Shown here: one piece after another, positions 1 through 5,758 of the stretch
Numbering within the stretch: position 1 is the stretch's first letter
Layout of the letters: each line of letters opens with the position of its first letter
Assembly (NCBI GenBank): GCA_030612175.1
Contig: JAUWOJ010000045.1
Location: forward strand, 1 to 8,486
Reading direction: 5' to 3'
Source: Candidatus Bipolaricaulota bacterium
GTDB taxonomy: Bacteria > Bipolaricaulota > Bipolaricaulia > UBA7950 > UBA9294
Length of the DNA stretch: 8,486 nucleotides
Position numbers and translations under genes: made by a program
Notes under the pieces: generated by a model
Seen by the model: the letters and a program-made list of their open reading frames with translations, nothing else
The model's database searches: none
What the model was told of the DNA's origin: nothing

Positions 1-425
1 TTTCTGTTTTGAATCTCAATTCGTTCCGGATTCGCGATAAAGTGGATCCTTTCATGTTCATCTCTTAACGTTAGCCATTCGCCAACTGCAAGCAGTGTGC
101 CATAGTAGAGTTTGCCCTCACTTTCCAGCTGTATCTGCTCGCCAATCTGTGCGGCCAATATTCGCCCTGGTGACGTGTAATAAAAAGCCTGAGCCAGGAT
201 CTCACCATCAAAATCAACCTGAAGCGAAGAAGGAATAAGCTGGCTTGGCACGTTATCCAGTTGCAGCTTTTCACCGTCTCCGCCTACCAGTAGAACCGTG
301 CGAGACTCTTCAACACAGGCAATTCCTCCGGCATAAATAGCCAAACTTTCCCCCGCAAATGAAGCAGTTGGAACCAGAACTAACGCAAGAAGAATTGCTC
401 CGGCCAATACTATCCCTCTTATCAT
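1..425 (-). CDS. Exported DUF4139-like protein, N-terminal part (3' end beyond window)
   Basis: The minus strand is open from an ATG at 425 to the window edge, giving 141 codons. The start follows a G-rich Shine-Dalgarno (six G, spaced by AATAAA). The protein begins with a classic signal peptide: MIRG, then a hydrophobic core (residues about 5-19), then a likely signal peptidase I site after ASFA (residue 24), so export is predicted. The mature part starts with a LAIYAGGIACVEESR segment. It continues with an LQLDNVPSQLIPSSLQV stretch at about residues 54-70 and a GTLLAVGEWLTL...ANPERIEI stretch near the cut end. This order (beta-rich 'VY..G.A.V.E.R', 'VP..I.P.SL', 'GTLL', 'NP.RI') matches my memory of the N-terminal region of DUF4139 proteins, whose molecular function is not established. 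It is divergent from the sigma gene. The export call is firm; the family call is moderate because the C-terminal domain lies outside the window. Confidence 0.65.
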   Translation of the reverse strand, partial: MIRGIVLAGAILLALVLVPTASFAGESLAIYAGGIACVEESRTVLLVGGDGEKLQLDNVPSQLIPSSLQVDFDGEILAQAFYYTSPGRILAAQIGEQIQLESEGKLYYGTLLAVGEWLTLRDEHERIHFIANPERIEIQNR

Positions 426-463
426 TTTATTCCCCCCTATGTGGCAATCTGACACACGCATTG

Positions 464-493
464 ATACTACCGCACTATCTCTATTCTTGTAAA
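464..493 (-). promoter_or_regulatory. Candidate sigma-70 promoter for the exported-protein gene
   Basis: On the minus strand a TTTACA box (488-493, 5 of 6 to consensus) is followed after 18 nt by TAGTAT (464-469, 4 of 6). Transcription would begin roughly 30 nt upstream of the ATG at 425, which leaves room for the G-rich ribosome binding site. The -10 match is modest, so this is a candidate only. Confidence 0.35.
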
Positions 494-562
494 GGGAAAC
501 ACTGTACTTCTTAGAGTATATATGATCCCTCGAGAATTCCTCCACACCCTCTTCTTAGTTGC

Positions 563-591
563 TTCACAACCCGGGTAATTTGTGCTATAAT
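563..591 (+). promoter_or_regulatory. Strong sigma-70 promoter upstream of the sigma factor gene
   Basis: TTCACA (563-568, 5 of 6 to the -35 consensus) lies exactly 17 nt from a perfect TATAAT (586-591). The -10 is preceded by TG at 583-584 (TGCTATAAT), which makes it an extended -10. Predicted initiation is near 598, giving a leader of about 134 nt before the GTG at 732. The near-consensus match suggests constitutive transcription by the housekeeping holoenzyme, as expected for a primary-like sigma gene that may feed its own expression. Confidence 0.75.
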
Positions 592-636
592 AGAACGTTT
601 TGTTGTGGGATACTACACGAGAAGTGTCCTAAGAGA

Positions 637-696
637 ATGGAACTTGTCACAGGTCGGGGGGGGAGTGTTACCCACCCGATTCTCGTTGTTTATTGA
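637..696 (+). other. Candidate 19-codon upstream ORF in the sigma gene leader
   Basis: An ATG at 637 opens a 19-codon frame (MELVTGRGGSVTHPILVVY) that ends at TGA 694-696, 35 nt before the sigma start. A weak purine-rich AAGAGA precedes the ATG. The ORF spans the G8 tract at 656-663, which encodes part of RGG. It lies one frame away from the sigma gene. The sigma frame is itself open upstream to a TAA at 630-632, so a -1 slip or a one-base gain in the G tract would join the two. Short ORFs occur by chance, and nothing shows that this one is translated. Confidence 0.25.
654..679 (+). promoter_or_regulatory. Hairpin with G8 tract in the sigma mRNA leader
   Basis: TCGGG (654-658) pairs with CCCGA (675-679). 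After one G-A mismatch (659/674), GGG (660-662) pairs with CCC (671-673) around an eight-base loop, GAGTGTTA. The left arm sits inside an uninterrupted run of eight G (656-663). The stem is GC-rich and ends 42 nt before the AGGAGG ribosome binding site, so it could affect mRNA stability or upstream ORF translation. It has no following T run and so is not a terminator. Confidence 0.4.
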
Positions 697-721
697 GATC
701 TGTGCCTCAGCCACGGTATTC

Positions 722-727
722 AGGAGG
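722..727 (+). promoter_or_regulatory. Ribosome binding site that fixes the GTG start of the sigma gene
   Basis: A perfect AGGAGG lies 4 nt before GTG 732-734. The in-frame TTG at 693 and the ATG at 792 have no Shine-Dalgarno-like sequence at a suitable distance, so the GTG is preferred. Confidence 0.75.
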
Positions 728-731
728 AAGA

Positions 732-1673
732 GTGAAAACGACTGACGCGACCGTAAACTTGCGAAAGAATGTGAGCAGCACGGCTCCGGCCATGAAGAGA
801 CATTCGCACGACAAACCGCGGAAACGATCAGACAACCCCATTCGCACGTATTTCGACGAGATTAGTCGCGTCCCGCTCCTTAGCCGTGAGGACGAAGTAC
901 GCATCGCCAAGCGCATTGAGATGGGTAATAGACAGGCAAAGGAAGAGCTCGCTGAGGCAAATCTACGATTGGTTGTATCCATCGCCAAGAAATACCGAGG
1001 GTGTGGGCTGCCATTTCTCGACCTAATCCAAGAAGGCAACCTGGGATTGATGAAGGCGATAGAGAAATTTGACTACAAAAGGGGCTACAAGTTCTCAACG
1101 TATGCCACGTGGTGGATCCGCCAAGCAATCTTGCGCGCGATCACGAACCGATCGCGAATGATTCGTGTTCCAACACACATCAATGAACTGATCCGCAAGA
1201 TCTACCAACTAGAACGCAATCATCTTAAGAAGCACGGACAGCCACCTACGCCAGAGGATCTTGCCAGCGAATTGGATACTAGCGTAGAGAACGTCATAAA
1301 GGCCAAGAAAACGTCGCAAAACATGAATTCACTCGATATGCCGATCGGCTATGATGATGATGGCTCGGTCCTTGGAGACTTCATAGAAGACAACACTTCA
1401 AGCTCTCCAGAAAAAGAAACGTTTCACCACCTGCTTGTGCAGGAACTGCAATCTGCGTTGGGAGAACGGCTGACCAACCGGGAGAGAAGAATCATCGAGC
1501 TACGCTACGGCCTTCACGACTATCAGCCTCGAACGCTCGATGAAGTAGGCGCCGAGTTTGCCATTAGCAGAGAGCGTGTGCGCCAGATTCAGAAAGAGGC
1601 TCTCTCCAAACTGCAGGACTCCAACCTTAAGCAGCGACTCGAATGGTTCAAGCTCTTATCTGAAGACGTTTAG
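732..1673 (+). CDS. RNA polymerase sigma factor, sigma-70 family (RpoD/SigA-like)
   Basis: This 313-residue cytoplasmic protein directs RNA polymerase to promoters. A basic N-terminal stretch of about 33 residues precedes region 1.2 (residues about 34-65, DNPIRTYFDEISRVPLLSRE). Region 2 spans about 74-137, with FLDLIQEGNLGL at 95-106 (core binding) and the -10 recognition and melting helix KFSTYATWWIRQAI at 120-133, followed by RMIRVPTHI at 142-150. Region 3 is at about 151-227. Region 4 is at about 242-297 and ends in the -35 helix-turn-helix TLDEVGAEFAISRERVRQIQ. Region 1.1 and the large non-conserved insert of E. coli RpoD are absent, so the protein is about the size of RpoS or of compact primary sigmas. 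Region 2 reads closer to primary sigmas. Whether it is the housekeeping factor or a group 2 paralogue cannot be told from one window. The start is GTG with AGGAGG. It is convergent with topA and has a near-consensus promoter. Confidence 0.95.
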   Translation: MKTTDATVNLRKNVSSTAPAMKRHSHDKPRKRSDNPIRTYFDEISRVPLLSREDEVRIAKRIEMGNRQAKEELAEANLRLVVSIAKKYRGCGLPFLDLIQEGNLGLMKAIEKFDYKRGYKFSTYATWWIRQAILRAITNRSRMIRVPTHINELIRKIYQLERNHLKKHGQPPTPEDLASELDTSVENVIKAKKTSQNMNSLDMPIGYDDDGSVLGDFIEDNTSSSPEKETFHHLLVQELQSALGERLTNRERRIIELRYGLHDYQPRTLDEVGAEFAISRERVRQIQKEALSKLQDSNLKQRLEWFKLLSEDV

Positions 1674-1679
1674 ACGCAT

Positions 1680-1704
1680 TGCTTAGAGCAGCTATCTCTA
1701 AGCA
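1680..1704. terminator. Hairpin between convergent sigma and topA genes
   Basis: TGCTTAGAG (1680-1688) and CTCTAAGCA (1696-1704) form a perfect 9-bp stem with a 7-nt loop, 7 bases after the sigma stop and 33 bases beyond the topA stop. The position between two converging genes suggests a shared transcription end. Neither strand has a proper T run after the stem, so an intrinsic terminator is not certain. It may instead act as a 3'-end stabiliser or work with Rho. Confidence 0.45.
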
Positions 1705-1736
1705 TTCATCAAAACACGATTTATCTTGCCTTCTCA

Positions 1737-3983
1737 CTATTCAATCTCTCTGCTGTACGAGCACTCTTTGTTGTTACAAACAACCTTACCTTTCTTCTCT
1801 ACAAGCACACCGTGCCCACATGTGGGGCAAGCCTCCACCGGCTGCTCGGACATGGCGTACCGACAACCAGGATAGTTATTGCAGCCATAGAAGGTTTGTT
1901 TGCGTTTCTGCGAATATCGTTCAACCAGCATCCCCTTCTCGCATGACGGACAGGAAACACCGGTCGGAATGGAAGTTGTCTTATTGCACTCAGGATTAGC
2001 GCACTTCAGATAGCGACCATATCGACCATTTCTTGTCGCCATTGGCGCTCCACAAACTGAACAGGTCGCCTCGGTCTCCATTTCCTTCTCCGTTTTCTCC
2101 AGAGACCCGGCAATAATCAATACTTCATCCTTGTAGTGATGTGGGAGCTCCGCCGGAAGACTGCGCGTATTTCGGCAGTCGGGGTAGTTAGAGCAGCCAA
2201 CGAAGTGTGAACCCTTCCAATACCGAAGCTCCATTGGCGATTTACACTTGTCGCAAACGACATCTGTCATTATTTGGAATGGCTTACCTTCTTTGATCCG
2301 GGATTCAAGTCTTGTAAGCCGCTTTGAGAAAGGATCATAGAATCCCTGCAATGCGTCAGCTCGTGAGAATTGTCCTTCTTCAATACGATCGAGATCTTCT
2401 TCCATCTCTGCGGTAAAGTGAGCCTCCACCGTTTCGGGAAAGTATTGTTTCAGAAATTCGGTGACTTCCTCTCCGAGAAGGGTTGGACACAGGCTTCCAT
2501 TCTTGTTTCGAACATAGTCACGTGTCTGAATAACCGATACTATCGTAGCGTAAGTGCTTGGTCGACCTATTCCCTTCTTCTCCAATATGCTGATTAACCC
2601 AGCCTCGCTGTAACGACGTGGCGGCTCAGTGAATTTCTGCCGTAAATCCACTCGTTCTATCGCCAGGATCTGCCCTTCCCTCAACCAATTTGGAATCTGG
2701 CCATCGCTGTCTTTCTCCCTTGGATAAAGGATTAGAAACCCATCAAATGCAAGCGTGCTGCCGGTCGCCTCCAAAATGTAGCAACCAACTGCAATAGTGC
2801 CCTTGCCTTGTTTGTAGAGGGCTTCCGACATCTGAGTGGAGAGAAAGCGCTTGTAGATCAGGGTATATAGCTTACGCTGGTCTGGGGAAAGCCAGGAAGC
2901 AATTTTCTCCGGCTGCAAGCTGACCGTAGTAGGGCGGATTGCCTCGTGAGCATCTTGAGAACGTCTCTTATTCCTGTAGTAACGAGTCTTGGCCGACAAG
3001 TAGTCTTCCCCGTATTGCTCAACAATCAACTGGCGCGCTTCCTTCACCGCGCTGCCCGACATGCGTACCGAGTCAGTGCGCATATAAGTGATCAGTCCCA
3101 CATCTCCTTGAGGAAGCTTCACTCCTTCATACAATTGCTGGGCAACGCTCATCGTGCGTTTAGGCGCAAAACCAAGGAATGACGAGGCGGCTCGCTGTAG
3201 AGAGCTAGTAATAAATGGAGGAGGAGGTTGTCGAAGCCGGGTATCTTGCACAATGCTCTTGACAACAGCTTCTTCGCCCTGTAGTTCCTGCAGGGTCTTA
3301 TTTGCCTCTGCCTCACTGTGCGCAACAAATTTCTTGCCGTTCTTCTTGGTCAGAGACGCGGTAAATGCTTCTTCTCCCTTCAAACATACATAGATCTCCC
3401 AGTACTCCTCAGGGACAAACAAGGCAATCTCTGCTTCTCGGTCGCATAAGAAACGAAGCGCAACCGACTGCACTCGCCCAGCAGAGAGCCCTCCAAATTG
3501 GTTTCCCGCAATTGCCCGCGAAAGAAGAGGGCTTATCTGATATCCAACCAGCCGATCAAGGATGCGGCGTGTCCGTTGTGCCTCAACCTTATTGAGATCA
3601 ATTCTCGCCGGCTTGGATAGCGCCTCAAGGATTACCGGCTTTGTAATCTCGTTGAACACCGGTCGTAGAAACGCGTCATCGTTCTTTACTACCCGTTTCA
3701 GAATAGTATATAGATCATAGGCAATCGCCTCTCCTTCTCGGTCGTTATCAGTCGCAAGGTAGATCTGGCTAGCCTTCTTGGCCGCCTGTCGCAGCTGTGT
3801 AACTTGCTTCGTGCGTTTGGTCTCAAATTTGGGAGTAAATTCGTTGTCTACGTCTACACCCAAGTCCTTTTTTGGCAAATCACGCACATGACCCTGAGAA
3901 GAAAGTACCACATATGAACTTCCAAGATACTTACCTATCGTACGCGCCTTGGTTGGGGATTCAACAATCACAAGTCTTGTCAA
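1737..3983 (-). CDS. topA: DNA topoisomerase I (type IA)
   Basis: This 748-residue enzyme relaxes negative supercoils by passing strands through a single-strand break held on a tyrosine. The N-terminal TOPRIM domain shows LVIVESPTKA with Glu8 and the metal-binding ATDNDREGEA (Asp79, Asp81, Glu83). The catalytic tyrosine is Tyr300 in GLITYMRTDS, followed by HEAIRPT at 346-352 and GIGRPSTYATI at 471-481. The C-terminal part, from about residue 577, carries four zinc-ribbon repeats of CxxC...C-x(4)-C type: Cys577-603, Cys641-666, Cys678-707 and Cys719-741. This is longer than minimal bacterial TopA and typical of forms with several zinc ribbons. Translation starts at TTG 3983 behind an AGGAG 9 nt upstream. 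The stop is TAG. It is convergent with the sigma gene and divergent from the P-loop protein. No strong promoter is evident; a weak extended -10 (TGTTACACT on the minus strand, 4065-4073) is possible. Confidence 0.97.
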   Translation of the reverse strand: MTRLVIVESPTKARTIGKYLGSSYVVLSSQGHVRDLPKKDLGVDVDNEFTPKFETKRTKQVTQLRQAAKKASQIYLATDNDREGEAIAYDLYTILKRVVKNDDAFLRPVFNEITKPVILEALSKPARIDLNKVEAQRTRRILDRLVGYQISPLLSRAIAGNQFGGLSAGRVQSVALRFLCDREAEIALFVPEEYWEIYVCLKGEEAFTASLTKKNGKKFVAHSEAEANKTLQELQGEEAVVKSIVQDTRLRQPPPPFITSSLQRAASSFLGFAPKRTMSVAQQLYEGVKLPQGDVGLITYMRTDSVRMSGSAVKEARQLIVEQYGEDYLSAKTRYYRNKRRSQDAHEAIRPTTVSLQPEKIASWLSPDQRKLYTLIYKRFLSTQMSEALYKQGKGTIAVGCYILEATGSTLAFDGFLILYPREKDSDGQIPNWLREGQILAIERVDLRQKFTEPPRRYSEAGLISILEKKGIGRPSTYATIVSVIQTRDYVRNKNGSLCPTLLGEEVTEFLKQYFPETVEAHFTAEMEEDLDRIEEGQFSRADALQGFYDPFSKRLTRLESRIKEGKPFQIMTDVVCDKCKSPMELRYWKGSHFVGCSNYPDCRNTRSLPAELPHHYKDEVLIIAGSLEKTEKEMETEATCSVCGAPMATRNGRYGRYLKCANPECNKTTSIPTGVSCPSCEKGMLVERYSQKRKQTFYGCNNYPGCRYAMSEQPVEACPTCGHGVLVEKKGKVVCNNKECSYSREIE

Positions 3984-3992
3984 TTCTGAGAA

Positions 3993-3997
3993 CTCCT
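3993..3997 (-). promoter_or_regulatory. Ribosome binding site that supports the TTG start of topA
   Basis: On the minus strand AGGAG (within AAAGGAG) lies 9 nt before TTG 3983-3981. The encoded TRLVIVESPTKA begins just where other topoisomerase I proteins begin, so no upstream start is needed and the rare TTG start is well supported. Confidence 0.75.
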
Positions 3998-4105
3998 TTC
4001 TTCAATCTCTACTCACAATCCACACAACAACAGAACCTTTCACGGAATGCAACACCAAGACACTAGTGTAACAGACAGGCTCCTCACACTCCAGGCAAGG
4101 TTTAT

Positions 4106-4186
4106 CTCTCGCAAAGACGCAAAGAACACAAAGGAAAGCACGAACATGGTGAAAACAAAGGTACGGAGGCAATCGCGGATTGCGAA
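4106..4186 (-). repeat. Dispersed repeat module A, left copy
   Basis: Read on the minus strand, this module contains TTCGCAATCCGCGATTGCC and extends to CTCCGT (4163-4186). After 44 more bases rich in CTTTG/GCAAAGA it contains GTCTTTGCGAGAG (4106-4118). The same two blocks occur on the plus strand at 8164-8187 (23 of 24 identical) and 8188-8200 (13 of 13), there directly joined without the 44-base spacer. Chance translation of both copies gives similar peptides (RNPRLPPYLC here, RNPQLPPCLC there). Confidence 0.7.
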
Positions 4187-4254
4187 CTGAAAACTGACAA
4201 CTGAGGACTGATAACTTTCTTTTCCGGTTTCCTCTGCGACTGCGTGTCATAATA

Positions 4255-4320
4255 CGACGGTAGATAGGTCCCCGACGTTAGACACAAGAATACGTTGATC
4301 GTATGTAACGCCGGATCTTA
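4255..4320 (-). repeat. Dispersed repeat module B, diverged left copy
   Basis: Its plus strand resembles the reverse complement of 7871-7946. ACACAAGAATACGT (4282-4295) is an exact 14-base inverted match to 7910-7923. On either side CGACG-T/C-TA and GTA-CG-CGG-TCTT blocks align with small gaps. The hairpin arms of the right-hand copy are not kept here, so this looks like a decayed copy. Confidence 0.5.
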
Positions 4321-4323
4321 CCT

Positions 4324-4351
4324 GCCTGTCACATCCGCGACGCAGACAGGT
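4324..4351. repeat. Inverted repeat upstream of the P-loop gene
   Basis: CCTGTC (4325-4330) and GACAGG (4345-4350), with a G-T wobble outside, enclose a 14-base GC-rich loop. The arms lie 65-92 bases before the ATG at 4416. It could be a dispersed palindromic element or part of the mRNA leader. No T run follows, so it is not a terminator. Confidence 0.45.
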
Positions 4352-4415
4352 CCTCTGCGGTTAAACAGTGCTTTTCCCGCCCCAGTTAGCTAAAATTACT
4401 CGGTAAGGAGAGAGA

Positions 4416-5723
4416 ATGCCACACATCATCTTGGAGGGTCTGCCAGCAGCGGGGAAAACCGAGACAATGCAAATGCTTGCCCGTTTCTACCCGGAACAAG
4501 TCGAGGTTTTTCCTGAAATCGTTAAGCAGGTAGCGGCTAGAGAGAATATCCACATTCTGTCTGAACGAGAGAGACTCACCGAGGCAGTCATTGCCGAGCT
4601 TCCTTACCGTCGCGCGCAACTGGAAAACGTCGCGCAACAAGGCAAAATATGCTTGGAAGAGTCGCATATGGGCGTTCACCTCGCCTACTCAAAGGCGCTT
4701 AACGATAGGTCATTCATCTGTGCCTACGGCAAAGCCGAACTATCCCTGCCCCGACCAGACTTATATCTACGCCTGGCGATTCCGGTAGATGTCTCTATGC
4801 GGCGGCAGAAAGCACGCAAAACACCACAATTCGAGGTAGACAGACCCACGCTAAAGCAAATGCTCATACACCTGCAAGAATGGCACATCGCCCAGGGCAG
4901 CAATCTACGCATAGTGAATGCAGATTCTTCACCATCAACTTTTCTTGCCCAAGTAGAAGCAATCCTTCCACTCCAGTATACAAGAAAGAGCCCACCTACA
5001 AAGGAAACATTTGACACTCTTCTTCTGCTTGGTCGTCCTGCCAGTGGAAAGAGCGAATTCATCGACTTTATGAACAAATGCCCAGTTGAACGCCTAGCTG
5101 AACGCTATCATATCTCTCCATTTCACGTCATCGATGATTTCCCAATTCTGTGGGAAAAGTGTGAAGAGGATGATCTATGGGAACATCTCGGACGAAAGCG
5201 ACTTTACTCTAAGCCAATTGATGGAAATTACTATGTTACAGACGATGGCCTGTGGCCATTTCTGATCGGCAAGATCAACGAGCAGGCAAGGCCACTGCTC
5301 AGTAAAGCCACGTCATCAAACGAAACCATTATGATCGAGTTCTCTCGTGGCAAGAAGCATGGCTACTCTAAGGCTCTGGGTTGCCTTTCGCCACAGCTTC
5401 TTTCTCGTGCGGCCATCCTTTATGTACAAGTACCATTCAGTGAATCCTTACGCAGAAACATTGCTCGCTACAATGAGAAGAAATCCGGCGGAATCCTCAC
5501 TCATTCCGTCCCAACTGAGGAAATGAAACGCACATACAGAGAGGATGATTGGCCTGATATTGCTCGGGATCCGCGCGGAATGCTCACCGTGAACGGAATA
5601 ACAATTCCCTACGTCACAATGAACAATGAACCAGAACTCACTGACATTGACGCGCTTGATTCCCGCTACCGCGAAGCACTGGACCAACTGTACGCCCTGT
5701 ATTTGCGAAGATCTTCTGTGTAA
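4416..5723 (+). CDS. Tandem P-loop kinase-like protein, function unknown
   Basis: This 435-residue soluble protein has two nucleotide-binding P-loops. The first half (about 1-185) opens with IILEGLPAAGKTE, Walker A at 8-15 (Gly8, Lys14, Thr15). It continues with FPEI at 32-35, EESHMGVHLAYSKAL at 81-95 in the place of the DR/ERS-type substrate motif, PDLYLRLAIP at 114-123 and an Arg/Lys-rich lid at 129-135 (RRQKARK). This layout resembles deoxynucleoside and thymidylate kinases. The second half (about 199-430) has LLLLGRPASGKSE, Walker A at 206-213, then HVIDDFPILWEK at 237-248 and IMIEFSRGKKHGYSKAL at 305-321, a possible Walker B region. I do not recognise this half as a named family. The start is ATG with AAGGAG 5 nt upstream. 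It lies 35 nt before glmS on the same strand, so co-transcription is likely. Substrates are unknown. Alternative readings are a nucleoside kinase fused to a regulatory NTPase, or an AAA_33-type kinase pair. Confidence 0.8.
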   Translation: MPHIILEGLPAAGKTETMQMLARFYPEQVEVFPEIVKQVAARENIHILSERERLTEAVIAELPYRRAQLENVAQQGKICLEESHMGVHLAYSKALNDRSFICAYGKAELSLPRPDLYLRLAIPVDVSMRRQKARKTPQFEVDRPTLKQMLIHLQEWHIAQGSNLRIVNADSSPSTFLAQVEAILPLQYTRKSPPTKETFDTLLLLGRPASGKSEFIDFMNKCPVERLAERYHISPFHVIDDFPILWEKCEEDDLWEHLGRKRLYSKPIDGNYYVTDDGLWPFLIGKINEQARPLLSKATSSNETIMIEFSRGKKHGYSKALGCLSPQLLSRAAILYVQVPFSESLRRNIARYNEKKSGGILTHSVPTEEMKRTYREDDWPDIARDPRGMLTVNGITIPYVTMNNEPELTDIDALDSRYREALDQLYALYLRRSSV

Positions 5724-5758
5724 ATAATACTATTCACGGTGAACAAGGAGACCAATCT

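Larger units (their letters stand above)
3984..4415. other. Divergent intergenic region between topA and the P-loop gene, rich in dispersed repeats
   Basis: These 432 bases hold no credible gene. Next to topA come its ribosome binding site and a 10-bp palindrome, ACACTAGTGT (4060-4069). Then follow repeat module A (4106-4186), an ACTGAAAACTGACAACTG-like low-complexity stretch (about 4186-4214), repeat module B (4255-4320), a dyad ATACG-5-CGTAT (4290-4304) and the CCTGTC/GACAGG inverted repeat (4324-4351). The P-loop gene has AAGGAG at 4405-4410 with 5-nt spacing. A TAAAAT box (4391-4396) lacks a convincing -35 partner, so no promoter is called for that gene. Confidence 0.7.

Noticed and set aside
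529..539. Adjacent XhoI and EcoRI sites (CTCGAGAATTC), as in a cloning linker
   Set aside because: No vector or adaptor sequence surrounds them, and the flanking promoter region reads as natural intergenic DNA. Chance is the simplest explanation.
693..734. TTG at 693 as the start of the sigma factor
   Set aside because: It lacks an upstream Shine-Dalgarno sequence, while GTG 732 has a perfect AGGAGG. The extra 13 residues match nothing in the family.
1679..1999. 106-codon plus-strand ORF overlapping the end of topA
   Set aside because: It is antisense to the zinc-ribbon region of topA, has no ribosome binding site and shows no domain.
4002..4287. Two overlapping minus-strand ORFs of 82 and 61 codons upstream of topA
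   Set aside because: Their peptides (such as FLCVLCVFAR and SVRNPRLPPYLC) are translations of repeat module A and nearby low-complexity sequence. They have no ribosome binding site or domain.
5724..5758. glmS ribozyme or riboswitch upstream of glmS
   Set aside because: The gap to the preceding gene is only 35 nt and holds just the ribosome binding site. The ribozyme needs far more sequence.
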